NCBI RefSeq assembly: GCF_003201975.1
Contig: NZ_QJJQ01000008.1
Location: 1-64,000 of the forward strand
DNA length: 64,000 bases
From: Pseudogracilibacillus auburnensis
GTDB lineage: Bacteria; Bacillota; Bacilli; Bacillales; Amphibacillaceae
Direction of reading: 5' to 3'
The translations under genes were made by a program, and so were the position numbers. Under the pieces are notes generated by a model. The model was given only the letters and a program-made list of their open reading frames with translations, had not been told where the DNA came from and ran no database searches. This document shows, one piece after another, positions 36,201 through 45,703 of this stretch (positions are counted from its first letter, which is position 1; each line of letters begins with the position of its first letter).

Positions 36201-36725
36201 TTGATGGAGGAAAAACTAGATCTAATTCTGAATGCAATAGCCTCTTTAAAAACAGACGTGGATTCAATGAAGACCGAAATGAGATCCATGAGAAATGAAA
36301 TGGATTCAATGAAGACCGAAATGAGATCCATGAGAAATGAAATGGATTCGATGAAGACCGAAATGGGATCCATGAGAAATGAAATGGATTCGATGAAGAT
36401 CGAAATGGGATCCATGAGAAATGAAATGGATTCAATGAAAACAGAAATGGGATCCATGGAAGATGAGATAGGTTCTGTGAAGACAGAAATGGACTCAATG
36501 CAAGCTGAAATAAAGACGATAAAGGCACAACTGGAAGAAAACACGCAATTAACAAAAGCGATTTACCATCGTCAAGATGAAGCAGATGCAAAATTGGAGT
36601 CGTTAAAGCATGATATTCGATCATTAAAAAAGGCTCTAGCAAAGCAAGATAAAATACTTGAAACACTTTCTATTCGTTCCATTGAACAAGAAACAGAAAT
36701 AAGAGAAATGAGACATGCTGAATAG
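36201..36725 (+). CDS. Coiled-coil protein with 14-residue tandem repeats
   Basis: 174 residues from TTG 36201 behind AAGGGGG (8 nt); ATG 36204 is an alternative. Residues 21-90 hold five near-identical copies of DSMKTEMxSMRNEM, each two heptads long, then one to two diverged copies and a further coiled coil to the end. No signal peptide or membrane segment. Such proteins resemble phage tail- or tRNA-synthetase-like coiled coils only by composition; no function can be assigned. The gene stands alone between divergent kynU and the trhO gene. Confidence 0.75.
   Translation: MMEEKLDLILNAIASLKTDVDSMKTEMRSMRNEMDSMKTEMRSMRNEMDSMKTEMGSMRNEMDSMKIEMGSMRNEMDSMKTEMGSMEDEIGSVKTEMDSMQAEIKTIKAQLEENTQLTKAIYHRQDEADAKLESLKHDIRSLKKALAKQDKILETLSIRSIEQETEIREMRHAE
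36261..36512 (+). repeat. 42-bp tandem repeats inside the coiled-coil gene
   Basis: Five units (36261-36470) differ by only a few bases, each reading gattcaatgaagaccgaaat followed by (g/a)gatccatgagaaatgaaatg. A sixth (36471-36512) is diverged. Unit length is a multiple of three and of the heptad, so gains and losses keep frame and coiled-coil register. Confidence 0.95.
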
Positions 36726-37026
36726 TTTTACCATTCACGCCTCCTATCATTTGTCATGTTTTAGTATTCATGTAATATTCAACATATAATCCTCTAATTA
36801 CACCTAGTTCATTCAAACTATTGACTCATTCTTCCTATTTTAAAACAACAATAATAAGTAACTTCACCATTTTGAAGAGATTTACCACCACATTCTTTCC
36901 AGTTAATTAATTCTAGTTTATAAAGTAGCCAAACAGTGATATAATAACATATTGCAAGGTAATAATAAGTAGTATAAACTGCCAAACATTTATATCTTGT
37001 AAATATAAAAACAGGTGGTAAAAGTA
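36726..37026. other. Intergenic region, nothing assigned
   Basis: AT-rich stretch between the coiled-coil gene and trhO. A minus-strand frame (36818-37069) ends in a Cys-containing segment (ECGGKSLQNGEVTYYC) that might be a remnant, but it starts inside trhO and has no ribosome binding site. I see no clear terminator. Confidence 0.4.
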
Positions 37027-37989
37027 ATGGAAAAGTATCAAGTATTATTGTATTATCATTTTGTCCCAATTGACGATCATGAATTATTTGCTGAAGAGCA
37101 TCTACAATTCTGTAATGATCTTGGGTTAAAGGGACGTATTTTAGTGTCTCACAATGGTATTAATGGAACAGTATCAGGAACAGTCGAGCAAACAAATGCC
37201 TATATGGAAATGATGCATAACGATTCACGTTTTCATGACATGGTATTTAAAATCGATGAACATGATGGTCATACATTCAAAAAAATGCATGTTCGCCCAA
37301 GAGAAGAACTCGTGACATTACGTTTAGAAAATCCAGTTGATCCAAACAAACTTACTGGTGAGTATTTAAAACCGAACGAATTTTACGAAGCAATGCAAGA
37401 TGAAAATACGGTCATTTTAGATACGAGAAATGACTATGAATATGATGTAGGACATTTTCGTGGTGCGATTCGTCCTGATATCCATAGTTTTCGGGAATTG
37501 CCACAATGGGTACAAGAAAACCGTGAAAAGCTTGATGGTAAACGTATTTTAACTTACTGCACTGGTGGAATTCGTTGTGAAAAATTTACTGGTTTTCTCA
37601 TCAATGAAGGTTTTGATGATGTGGCACAACTTGAAGGTGGAATTGTCACATATGGAAAAGATCCAGAGGTACAAGGTAAACTTTGGGACGGGTTATGTTA
37701 CGTTTTTGATAATCGGCTCACTGTACCAATTAACAATACAGAACATGTTATTGTTGGAAAAGACCATTTTGATGGAACCCCGTGTGAAAGATATGTAAAC
37801 TGCGCAGATCCAGTATGCAATAAGCAAATTTTATGTTCGGAAGAAAATGAACATAAATACATGCGTGGTTGTACAGATGCGTGCCGACGTAGTCCGAATA
37901 ATTTGTATCTCAAAGAACATGAATTAACTGAAGAAGAAGTTGCGGAGCGTTTAGAGGCAATTGAAAAAACAAACAAACAAAATGTATAA
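37027..37989 (+). CDS. trhO: tRNA uridine(34) hydroxylase, rhodanese domain (TrhO/YbfQ type)
   Basis: 320 residues from ATG 37027 (AGGTGGT upstream). N-terminal ferredoxin-like domain ([17 protein letters not shown]), a rhodanese domain with catalytic Cys in [11 protein letters not shown] near 185, and a C-terminal Cys-rich domain ([22 protein letters not shown]). This architecture defines TrhO, which makes 5-hydroxyuridine at position 34 of several tRNAs. Single gene with its own terminator. Confidence 0.93.
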   Translation: MEKYQVLLYYHFVPIDDHELFAEEHLQFCNDLGLKGRILVSHNGINGTVSGTVEQTNAYMEMMHNDSRFHDMVFKIDEHDGHTFKKMHVRPREELVTLRLENPVDPNKLTGEYLKPNEFYEAMQDENTVILDTRNDYEYDVGHFRGAIRPDIHSFRELPQWVQENREKLDGKRILTYCTGGIRCEKFTGFLINEGFDDVAQLEGGIVTYGKDPEVQGKLWDGLCYVFDNRLTVPINNTEHVIVGKDHFDGTPCERYVNCADPVCNKQILCSEENEHKYMRGCTDACRRSPNNLYLKEHELTEEEVAERLEAIEKTNKQNV

Positions 37990-37992
37990 AGG

Positions 37993-38020
37993 AGACGATT
38001 CGTTACGGATCGTCTTTTTC
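37993..38020 (+). terminator. Intrinsic terminator of trhO
   Basis: AGACGATtC-gttac-GgATCGTCT followed by TTTTTC, 4 bp after the stop codon. Confidence 0.85.
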
Positions 38021-38126
38021 CTTTCCTTAGTAGTAAGAAAGTATAAAATCTTCTTACCGTATAAGTGATCTAAAGCTATCATGTACAAGCTTTAAAGCCT
38101 TAATTGTAAACAGGTAGGTGATGACA

Positions 38127-38519
38127 ATGAAGCGCATCATTTTATTTGATGGCGAATGCAATTTCTGCAATTGGAATGTTCAATTTATTATAAAACGAGA
38201 TCCAAAGGCTATCTTTAAATTTGCCTCACTTCAAAGTGAGGTTGGGCTACAATTAATAGAACAATATCATATACCTAATCATAGAGATAGTTTAATTTTA
38301 ATCGAAAAGGATCAATATTATGTGAAGTCAACCGCTGCTTTAAGGATTTGTAAAAAATTACATCTTTTTTGGAGGTTTCTATCCATTTTTATGATCATAC
38401 CTAAGAAAGTAAGAGATTTTGGTTATGATATTATTGCTAAAAATCGTTATAAGTTGTTCGGGAAAAGTGATAGATGTATGATCCCTTCCCCCGAAATGAG
38501 AAAAAGATTTTTGTCTTAA
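38127..38519 (+). CDS. DCC-family thiol-disulfide oxidoreductase-like protein (YuxK type)
   Basis: 131 residues from ATG 38127, with GGTGA 6 nt upstream. The N-terminus MKRIILFDGECNFCNWNVQF carries the D-x-x-C-x-x-C motif that defines the DUF393/DCC family. The rest has the typical KFASLQSEVG, STAALRICKKL and YDIIAKNRYKLFGK segments. The CxxC suggests redox chemistry, but family function is poorly known. Confidence 0.9.
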   Translation: MKRIILFDGECNFCNWNVQFIIKRDPKAIFKFASLQSEVGLQLIEQYHIPNHRDSLILIEKDQYYVKSTAALRICKKLHLFWRFLSIFMIIPKKVRDFGYDIIAKNRYKLFGKSDRCMIPSPEMRKRFLS

Positions 38520-38536
38520 AATAAAATAGAGTTCAT

Positions 38537-39163
38537 TTACTTTGATAAAATTTGTGCGATCTTTGTTGCCATTAAATCAATTGCAACATGATTTTCCCCG
38601 CCTTCAGGAATAATAATATCAGCATAGCGCTTTGTCGATTCAACAAATTGCAAATGCATCGGTCGCACCGAATGAATATACTGATTAATAACGGAATCAA
38701 GTGACCTGCCACGATCTTTGATGTCCCTCGTTAGTCTACGAATAATTCGTAAATCAGCATCTGTATCAACAAATACTTTAATATCCATTAATTCAACTAA
38801 TTTTGGATCTTCTAATATTAAGATACCTTCCACGATAATTACTTGTTTCGGTTCTACGTTAATTACTTTTTCGGATCTCGTATGTAGCTTGTAATTATAT
38901 ACTGGTTTTTTAATCGGCTTCAGAGCGATTAAATCTTTTAAATGTCTCACTAATAAGTCGTTGTCGAATGCCAGTGGATGATCATAATTTGTCTGTAACC
39001 TCTGATCGAAAGTTAAATGACTTTGATCTTTATAGTAATAATCTTGTTCAATCACAAGAATCGTTTTATCAGAAAAGCGTCGGCATATCGATCGTGTCAC
39101 AGATGTTTTCCCGCTTCCACTTCCACCTGCTACTCCGATAACTACTGGTTTATTTGTTGGCAT
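38537..39163 (-). CDS. udk: Uridine kinase
   Basis: 208 residues from ATG 39163 (GGGGGGA upstream). P-loop [43 protein letters not shown] and [13 protein letters not shown] are uridine kinase signatures. It phosphorylates uridine/cytidine in pyrimidine salvage. Length and motifs normal; single gene, convergent with the DCC gene at 17 bp. Confidence 0.96.
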   Translation of the reverse strand: MPTNKPVVIGVAGGSGSGKTSVTRSICRRFSDKTILVIEQDYYYKDQSHLTFDQRLQTNYDHPLAFDNDLLVRHLKDLIALKPIKKPVYNYKLHTRSEKVINVEPKQVIIVEGILILEDPKLVELMDIKVFVDTDADLRIIRRLTRDIKDRGRSLDSVINQYIHSVRPMHLQFVESTKRYADIIIPEGGENHVAIDLMATKIAQILSK

Positions 39164-39322
39164 AGGTAATCCCCCCAAAAATGTTCCTGTACATTACACA
39201 ATACGTATTAAAGCATACATGATGGGGAAATATTTTGCCATTTTTAACTCATTTAAACCGGTTGGTATTTAATATAGATGTACAAGCTTCAACTAAACAT
39301 GGAATAAATACTAAGAAAAGAA

Positions 39323-39715
39323 GCTGGGACAAAGGTGTTTTCACCAAAGAAAAACCCGAACAATGGTAGCTGCATATCACCCGCTCTGGAAATATACTTC
39401 GCTTTCACCACAGGGCATAAGAGTGACATCTGTTCAACCTGCGCTATCGCTTGTTTTCACAGTGTCTCCTTTACCGCGGGCGGCTGGTGAGCCTCCTCTA
39501 TCGAAATTAAAGGAAGGCCAACGTCGGCATACCCCTTGCCGGGGCAGGGTCTCGCCGATGCCTTTCCTTCCGCGACGCACAATGTTTTCGATGGGACGAA
39601 CGAAGTGCAGTCCCAGGACGTGACCGCTTTTAACCGACCAGGATTCTACGTATATTTCCTCCGCTAAGGTAATGCTTCGTCTTTAGAATTGGTCGTTTCG
39701 TTATGTCCCAGCCTC
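39323..39715. repeat. Dispersed intergenic repeat, copy E
   Basis: Best-preserved ends: AAGCTGGGACAAAGG at the left and TTATGTCCCAGCCTC at the right, an inverted repeat of about 12 bp. It contains GCTTTCACCACAGGGCAT (as copy A), CCGCGGGCGGCTGGTGAGCC, CCCCTTGCCGGGGCAGGG (itself a hairpin) and CGATGGGACGAACGAAG. It lies between udk and the AraC-type gene. No gene is supported. Confidence 0.85.
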
Positions 39716-39815
39716 ATGTTCTTAAAATTAAAAATATTTCTATCGACATCGGTTGACATTTTTTGAAATATTCCGACTAATTAGCTTAAATTGTTGCATT
39801 TTTTTTAATATCTAC

Positions 39816-40565
39816 TTATTTATGTAATTCTTGTTTAAATTTTAGTGGTGTTACTCCCTTATATCTTTTAAAATGTTGGATAAAATGACTATGGTTTATA
39901 AACCCATATTTTTCCCTAATTTCTTTTAATGATTTATTTGTATATGTTAATTCATAAATAATTTCATCCATCTTGCGTTTCGTAATAAAGCTCGATACAG
40001 TTTCCCCTATTTGTAGTTTAAATAAGTTTGATAAATGTGTCGTAGAGATTTGTAATTGTTTAGCTAACCACTTTACGGTTAAAATGTCATTATCTAAATG
40101 ATAGTTGATTAGTTCTAATGCTTTTTCGATATGGACACAACCATCAAATAATATAAAGTCTGCAATAATTCTTTCCTTCAACTGTTCAATAAACCAGCTG
40201 ATCGATAAAAGGTATTCAGATAAATTACTCCATTTTTCTATTCTTGCAATGACATCGTAAGCATGAGAGAGTGCTCTAGGATGGAGTATTTTCTTTCTAT
40301 TTTGGACTCTAATAATGTCTGTAATAATACTAGTAAAAAATATTCTCGCAATAAACACTTGTTCCTCCTCTGACATATCTAAAATTTCAAAGCAAAAGTC
40401 AGATAAGTAATTTTCACATTTTGAATACTCTTTCTTCTGTAAACTACTAAAAAACTTGTTATCGTACTCTGCAATAACTTCCTCTAAATTAAATATCAGA
40501 ATACTTTCAACAGTGAAATGCTTCTCTTCTTCCCCTTTATTCCTTATCTCTATTTTTCTCCTCAC
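39816..40565 (-). CDS. AraC-type transcriptional regulator
   Basis: 249 residues. The C-terminal 100 residues hold two helix-turn-helices: TVKWLAKQLQISTTHLSNLF and SLKEIREKYGFINHSHFIQH, then FKRYKGVTPLKF, the AraC signature. The N-terminal 150 residues are helical and unlike the usual cupin sensor. The listed start is GTG at 40565 with a poor site, so it may begin slightly later. It lies 170 bp downstream of the response regulator and is probably part of that sensory cluster. Confidence 0.85.
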   Translation of the reverse strand: MRRKIEIRNKGEEEKHFTVESILIFNLEEVIAEYDNKFFSSLQKKEYSKCENYLSDFCFEILDMSEEEQVFIARIFFTSIITDIIRVQNRKKILHPRALSHAYDVIARIEKWSNLSEYLLSISWFIEQLKERIIADFILFDGCVHIEKALELINYHLDNDILTVKWLAKQLQISTTHLSNLFKLQIGETVSSFITKRKMDEIIYELTYTNKSLKEIREKYGFINHSHFIQHFKRYKGVTPLKFKQELHK

Positions 40566-40734
40566 CTTTCATTATCATTTTTATGAGGGTATCGTAATAG
40601 ACTAATTTACTTGTAAAATAAACTTCTAGTTCATAAAGACTAAAACAATTTCATGTTACGTTCATTTTACCTGTTCCTTTTTCGGATTTCTATTAACTAA
40701 AGTTAAGTTAAAAGTTAAAAGTAGTTATTTATCA

Positions 40735-41334
40735 TTAGATTAATTGAATTTCTTTGGCACGGACTATTGCTTGAGTACGATTTCTCACTTGTAATTTCTG
40801 ATAAATTGTATGGTTATACACTTTTACAGTTCCTTCTGTTAGTGATAACTTTAAGGCAATTTCCTTATTGGTAAACCCCCTTTCCATTAGTTCCACTATT
40901 TGAGTTTCTTGAAAAGTTAAATCTTCATAATATATATCTGTTTTTTCTCCCCGGTTATTTTTTGTTCTCCGTAAAATGGCATTGATTCTAGCGACTAGTT
41001 CATTAGGGTCAAAAGGCTTTGTCATGTAATCATCTCCGCCTATTTCTAGTCCTGAAATTATGGACTGTTTTTCATTTAGACTACTTAGGTAAATGACTGG
41101 TACATCTTTATATTTATAGTTTTTTCGTAATTCTTTACAGACATCTAATCCACTCAATTCTGGCATTAAAATATCTAATACAATTAAATCTACCGTATTT
41201 TCTTTCATTCTCTCAAGTGCCACGCGCCCATTTTTTGCTGTAATAACTGTATATTCATTTTGTTCTAAATATAATCGTAGTAAAGAGCGAATTTTCTTCT
41301 CATCCTCAGCAATCAAAATTTTACCCTTCATCAT
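40735..41334 (-). CDS. Response regulator: OmpR-like receiver with LuxR-type helix-turn-helix
   Basis: 199 residues. The receiver (1-120) has EDEKK, phospho-acceptor Asp in VDLIVLDILMPELSG, and DDYMTKPFDPNELVARINAI, an ending normally found in OmpR-type regulators. The C-terminus (140-199) is a LuxR/GerE helix-turn-helix: QIVELMERGFTNKEIALKLS then GTVKVYNHTIYQKLQVRNRT. It starts on the base after the kinase stop, so the two are co-translated. The domain combination is unusual but not unique. Confidence 0.88.
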   Translation of the reverse strand: MMKGKILIAEDEKKIRSLLRLYLEQNEYTVITAKNGRVALERMKENTVDLIVLDILMPELSGLDVCKELRKNYKYKDVPVIYLSSLNEKQSIISGLEIGGDDYMTKPFDPNELVARINAILRRTKNNRGEKTDIYYEDLTFQETQIVELMERGFTNKEIALKLSLTEGTVKVYNHTIYQKLQVRNRTQAIVRAKEIQLI

Positions 41335-43074
41335 CTAATCCCTCCTAATTGGTAATGTAAAGTAAAATTTGCTCCCTTTATTTTTTTGACTCGTTACACC
41401 TATCATGCCCCCATGAATTTCAACAATTTCTTTTGAAATGACTAAACCAAGCCCCGACCCTTTTTCTAAACAATATTGTTGCTCATTTAGCTTAAAAAAA
41501 CGTTCAAAAAGATATGGAATATTTTTTTCATCTATGCCAATTCCCGTGTCCATTATCGTAAGCTTTACTTCTTTTTTTTCATTCTCGTTTTGTCGTATAA
41601 CTGTTTCCATATAAATGCTTCCACCTTTTGGGGTAAACTTTTGTGCATTTACAATTAAATTAGTAAGAACTTGTTTAATTCGAATCGGATCTATAGAACA
41701 AAAAATATTCGTTTCTTTACCAATGCTTTCTTTAAATATAAAATGTAAATCCTTGCCATTGAATAACGGTTGTAACTCTTCATACATTTGAACGATGAAT
41801 GTTTTCATATCAACTTCTTTAAAGTGAAATGAATATTGACCAGATTCTAATATGGAAAGTTCTTGAAGGTCCGCGATCATACGTGTCATCATTTTCGTGT
41901 CGTTATAAACGGCTCGTAAGTAGGTAGTGTCATCTTTAGGCACTATCCCATCTAACATTGCTTTAACATGTCCATGGATGAAAGTTAATGGAGTATTTAA
42001 TTCATGTGACACACTTGCAAGTAAACGACGACGAGATTCTTCTACTTTTTGTAACGATTCATTCGCTACTTGTAATTCTTCTGTACGTTGTTTCACCTTT
42101 AGCTCCAATATCAGATTCAATTTACCAAGCTCTTCTGATAATCTTTCCACCCGTTCAAATGAATAGGATGATTTTCGCGATAAATGAATAGTCATAAAGA
42201 ATAAATAAAATAAGATACTAACGGAAATAAATTCGTTTGTTGATATATGTTCGCTATAATGAAAAAAATCATTCCAAACGAGCACAAATAAAATAAGCAG
42301 TCCAATTAAATTTAAATATGCTCCAGGCATTCTTTTTATTCCTGCAATGATGGAAAAACAGACTATATAAATGAGGATAAATAATGCCAAAAGTTGATAT
42401 ATATAATTGGTTTGAAGAATAATCTCCAACGGAAACACCAACATACAAATGATATAAATAATAACGCAACTAACAAAAAAATTAGTCATAAAACGATAGC
42501 GATTACGAATGAATTCACGATTTATATATAATAAATAAAATAAAATACTAACAAGCCCTGTTATTAAATCAACGATGAGTAAGCTTTCAGGTTTAAAATC
42601 AAAAAACAGATTAATAAATAAAGTTTCTTTTATAAAAAATGTTCTTGTAACAACACCAAAACAGGCTAATGCAATAAATAATGCTGATAATTCTTTTTTT
42701 CGATGAAAATAAACAACTAAATGGTTGATCCCAATGATAAAAATACTTCCTAAGACAAACGCTTGAAATAATAATCTTATCTTTTCATTTACTACATTTT
42801 GCTGTTCTTCCTCTTGTTCTAATACATGCAATGTCTGTAAATCTTTCTTTTTAACGGATGATATCTTTTCTAAATAGTCAATGAATTGGTCCCATTTACT
42901 TTGTGTGTAAAATGGATGATGCATTTCATAAATGGAAGAGGAAGCTAATAATGGTGGTTCATCATAGTTATAAGCTAGAGATGGTTTTAAATAAAAAAAT
43001 ACTCCGAACAAACAAATCATCAATAATATAATGAAAATAAAGTAGATACCATATTTTTTTTTATCATATCTCAT
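41335..43074 (-). CDS. Sensor histidine kinase with 7TM (7TMR-DISM-like) sensor
   Basis: 579 residues. One N-terminal helix (about 10-30), an extracellular stretch of about 70 residues, then seven helices (about 103-310) like the 7TMR-DISM module, a coiled coil (320-350), HisKA with ASVSHELNTPLTFIHGHVKA (His near 360), and HATPase with NAQKFTPKG, DTGIGID and GSGLGLVISKEI. The extracellular part is much shorter than a typical DISM-D2 domain, so the ligand is unknown. Directly followed by its response regulator. Confidence 0.87.
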   Translation of the reverse strand: MRYDKKKYGIYFIFIILLMICLFGVFFYLKPSLAYNYDEPPLLASSSIYEMHHPFYTQSKWDQFIDYLEKISSVKKKDLQTLHVLEQEEEQQNVVNEKIRLLFQAFVLGSIFIIGINHLVVYFHRKKELSALFIALACFGVVTRTFFIKETLFINLFFDFKPESLLIVDLITGLVSILFYLLYINREFIRNRYRFMTNFFVSCVIIYIICMLVFPLEIILQTNYIYQLLALFILIYIVCFSIIAGIKRMPGAYLNLIGLLILFVLVWNDFFHYSEHISTNEFISVSILFYLFFMTIHLSRKSSYSFERVERLSEELGKLNLILELKVKQRTEELQVANESLQKVEESRRRLLASVSHELNTPLTFIHGHVKAMLDGIVPKDDTTYLRAVYNDTKMMTRMIADLQELSILESGQYSFHFKEVDMKTFIVQMYEELQPLFNGKDLHFIFKESIGKETNIFCSIDPIRIKQVLTNLIVNAQKFTPKGGSIYMETVIRQNENEKKEVKLTIMDTGIGIDEKNIPYLFERFFKLNEQQYCLEKGSGLGLVISKEIVEIHGGMIGVTSQKNKGSKFYFTLPIRRD

Positions 43075-43352
43075 ATGAACCCCCTACCAAGTTAAAAAAT
43101 AAAAGTGAAAAAGAAGGTGCTCCCTTTCCCTATTTGACCATTATCAACTGTAAGAAGTAATACGAACACCCATTAAATAACTATATGCCGATTCATATGT
43201 TTGCTTCACCCCATAAATTGAATTTAGGACTAAACTTACCATAATGAGTATGGTTATAATTTAATAAAACAGATAGGGCTTCGTAAAAATATATGGTGGA
43301 GTGATAAATATAAAGAAAATATATATGGATCGTACAATCAGATACACTTTGC

Positions 43353-43499
43353 TTAATTCAGTAAATGTTCATGTTGAATGGTATGTTTTCCCGCCGATAC
43401 TTTTACCATTTCTTTATCCACTTTAAAAGATGAAACGTAAATGATAGACCCAAGAACTATGATAGTTAAACAAAAGTGAAAGTTCTCTTCCGTAACCAT
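43353..43499 (-). CDS. Candidate 48-residue single-helix membrane protein upstream of the 7TM kinase
   Basis: ATG at 43499, TAA at 43353-43355. The peptide begins MVTEENFHF, has one hydrophobic segment CLTIIVLGSIIYVSSF (10-25) and a polar tail VDKEMVKVSAGKHTIQHEHL. AGGAG lies about 10 nt upstream. It is read in the same direction as the kinase, 280 bp upstream. The tail after the helix has clean coding-like composition. It is a possible accessory or signal peptide of the kinase, or an unrelated small protein; I recognise no family. Confidence 0.45.
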   Translation of the reverse strand: MVTEENFHFCLTIIVLGSIIYVSSFKVDKEMVKVSAGKHTIQHEHLLN

Positions 43500-43712
43500 C
43501 CATTCTATTCTCCTACTAAATTACGACAATTTTCTAATTTTTAACATCTTTAAATGTATTAAATCACATTTTTTCTAGAAAAACTATACTATTTTTTCAT
43601 TTCATCAGTTAATCATTCCGAAAATAAACATTTCTTCTTACGTATATGAATTTTACGATATCAACGTTAAACTTATGTAAAGAAAAATAATTCGAAAGAC
43701 CTATTTTATGAG
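43500..43712. other. AT-rich intergenic region upstream of the small membrane protein gene
   Basis: No reading frame with a ribosome binding site. The region should hold the promoter of the sensory cluster (minus strand) but I see no near-consensus pair that I would defend. Confidence 0.4.
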
Positions 43713-43756
43713 GTTTTTTAAAAAAAAGAAAAGCAGTACCCAAAATTGGATCTGCT
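43713..43756 (-). terminator. Intrinsic terminator of proS
   Basis: On the minus strand AGCAG-ATCC-aatttt-GGGT-A-CTGCT forms a stem with one bulge, followed by TTTTCTTTTTTTT, about 40 bp after the proS stop. Confidence 0.75.
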
Positions 43757-43794
43757 TTTTTATATTGAACAGAGGAAATGATAGTTCTTTCGTA

Positions 43795-45231
43795 TTAATA
43801 AGCTCTTGCCCAGTAAACCATTTCTTTTGCCTTCTTACCACAACAAAAACATGTATCTGCAAGCTTTTCTTGTTCAAATGGAATACATCTTGATGTAACT
43901 TGTGTTTCTTCTTTTATCTTCTCTTCACATGCTTCATCCCCACACCACATTGCTTTCAAAAAGCCTGGATTTTCTTTAAGAGCCTTTTCTAATTCATCCA
44001 TACTTTTTACAACGGTTGTTTTTTCATTTCGGTGTGCTAATGCTTTATCAAATAAATTTTGTTGGATTTCTTCTAACAATGCTGGTAAACGTACTTCCAA
44101 TTCATCTATGGAAACAAACTCTTTTTCATTCGTATCACGACGAACGAGAACAACTTGATTTTTTTCAATATCTTTTGGTCCAATTTCAATTCGGACTGGG
44201 TAACCTTTCATTTCGCATTCATTGAACTTCCATCCTGGCATTTTATCACTTGCATCGATGTCGATCCGAACAATATCAGCTAATTTGTCGCGTAAATCAT
44301 ACGCTTTATCGAGAACCCCTTCTTTGTGCTGCGCAATTGGAATAATCATTGCTTGGGTTGGAGCAATCCGTGGTGGTACTACTAACCCTCGATTATCTCC
44401 ATGCACCATAATAAGTGCACCCATAATCCGTGTAGATAGCCCCCATGATGTTTGATGAACGAATTGACTTTTCCCGTCTTTATCCAGGTACGTAATGTCG
44501 AAAGCTTCCGCAAAACCTGATCCAAAATGATGGGATGTTCCTGCCTGTAATGCTTTTCCATCATGCATCATACATTCTATCGTAATCGTATACTTAGCTC
44601 CTGCAAATTTCTCCATTTCCGTTTTCCGACCTTTAATAACAGGAATCGCTAAATAATTTTCTGCAAGATCTGCATAAACATTGAGCATCTGATCTGTTTC
44701 TTTTGCCGCTTCTTCATCTGTTGCATGAGCAGTATGGCCTTCTTGCCAATGGAATTCAGAAGACCTAAGGAATGGTCTTGTCGTTTTTTCCCAACGGACA
44801 ACATTTGCCCACTGATTGTATAATTTAGGTAGATCCCGGTAAGAGTGAATATTCTTAGAATAATAATCACAGAAAAGCACCTCAGACGTTGGACGAATGG
44901 CAAGTCTTTCTGCAAGTTCTTCATCTCCACCATGCGTTACCCAAGCTACCTCAGGAGCAAATCCTTCCACATGATCTTTCTCTTTCTCTAAAAGGCTTTC
45001 AGGTATAAATAATGGAAAGGCGACATTGGAGTGACCCGTCTCTTTAATTTTTCGGTCTAATGCATCACGAACATTTTCCCAGATCGCAAAGCCATATGGC
45101 TTCATAATCATCGTCCCACGAACTAGCCCATAGTCAACTAATTCCGCTTGCTTCACTACATCTGTATACCACTGTGCAAAATCATCTTCCATCGCCGTTA
45201 TTTTTTCTACAAATTGTTTGTTTTTACTCAT
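43795..45231 (-). CDS. proS: Prolyl-tRNA synthetase, short archaeal/eukaryote-like type
   Basis: 478 residues from ATG 45231 (GAGG 9 nt upstream). It lacks the editing insertion of the long bacterial type found in B. subtilis (about 560 residues). Class II motifs are visible ([56 protein letters not shown]), and the C-terminus has a Cys-rich zinc domain ending [18 protein letters not shown], typical of this group. A T-box leader with a proline specifier precedes it. A long-type proS may exist elsewhere in the genome. Confidence 0.93.
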   Translation of the reverse strand: MSKNKQFVEKITAMEDDFAQWYTDVVKQAELVDYGLVRGTMIMKPYGFAIWENVRDALDRKIKETGHSNVAFPLFIPESLLEKEKDHVEGFAPEVAWVTHGGDEELAERLAIRPTSEVLFCDYYSKNIHSYRDLPKLYNQWANVVRWEKTTRPFLRSSEFHWQEGHTAHATDEEAAKETDQMLNVYADLAENYLAIPVIKGRKTEMEKFAGAKYTITIECMMHDGKALQAGTSHHFGSGFAEAFDITYLDKDGKSQFVHQTSWGLSTRIMGALIMVHGDNRGLVVPPRIAPTQAMIIPIAQHKEGVLDKAYDLRDKLADIVRIDIDASDKMPGWKFNECEMKGYPVRIEIGPKDIEKNQVVLVRRDTNEKEFVSIDELEVRLPALLEEIQQNLFDKALAHRNEKTTVVKSMDELEKALKENPGFLKAMWCGDEACEEKIKEETQVTSRCIPFEQEKLADTCFCCGKKAKEMVYWARAY

Positions 45232-45291
45232 TATATCGACCTCACTATCTGTATTCTTCATTTATAAGCTAGACTGGGTATGGACTGAAAT

Positions 45292-45551
45292 GACATAAAA
45301 ATATCCCCGAAATCCAATAAGGGACCGAGGTTATGGTGGTACCACCCTTGTTTACTTTTTTGTGCATCGCATGTCAAAAGTACACTTTTTCATGGTAACG
45401 GTTTTGAACCGCGCAATTCTTTATTAGCAAAGACTAATGTGAATCACGAACTCGGCAGGTAGGTTCTAACGATGGTCTTTGGAAATTTGCATCACCATTT
45501 CCTTTCTGCTAAAGACACAAAAGTTATACTAATCCTCTTCATCGTTGCTTC
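45292..45551 (-). promoter_or_regulatory. T-box riboswitch of proS, proline specifier CCU
   Basis: The minus strand carries the T-box core AAGGGTGGTACCACC (45335-45349), followed by a terminator stem and ATATTTTTAT. In stem I, AGUA-UAAC pairs UAAC with GUUA in GUUA-GAA-CCU-A, placing CCU (45461-45463) in the specifier loop after the conserved GAA. Uncharged tRNA-Pro should therefore favour the antiterminator and allow proS expression. Confidence 0.92.
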
Positions 45552-45566
45552 AATTATTATAATGTT

Positions 45567-45595
45567 AATATATATGGAGAGTTACGTAAAGTCAA
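45567..45595 (-). promoter_or_regulatory. Promoter of the proS T-box transcript
   Basis: On the minus strand TTGACT (45590-45595), a 17-bp spacer and TATATT (45567-45572), just upstream of T-box stem I. Confidence 0.65.
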
Positions 45596-45659
45596 GCAAG
45601 CAACAATATTTCTGTTTGCTTGCAAGATAAAGGAAGTATGTCGTTTTCATTGAAGGATA

Positions 45660-45693
45660 AAAAAACCGCCTAAAGCAATTTGCTTCAGACAGT
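45660..45693 (-). terminator. Intrinsic terminator of serA
   Basis: On the minus strand AACTGTCTGAAGC-aaatt-GCTTTAGGCGGTT followed by TTTTT, 11 bp after the serA stop. Confidence 0.85.
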
Positions 45694-45703
45694 TTTTCTA
45701 TCA

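Noticed and set aside
36261-36512. Regularly spaced repeats that might suggest a CRISPR array
   Set aside because: The units are contiguous 42-bp copies with no unique spacers and lie inside a coding frame.
36161-36666. Two long minus-strand reading frames antisense to the coiled-coil gene
   Set aside because: They exist only because the 42-bp repeat has no stops in those frames; no ribosome binding site and Ser/Phe-rich shadow composition.
36818-37069. 83-codon minus-strand frame
   Set aside because: It starts inside trhO, lacks a ribosome binding site and has an unconvincing N-terminus; only its Cys-rich end looks protein-like.
44649-44933. 94-codon minus-strand frame
   Set aside because: Alternate frame within proS, which has clear class II synthetase motifs.
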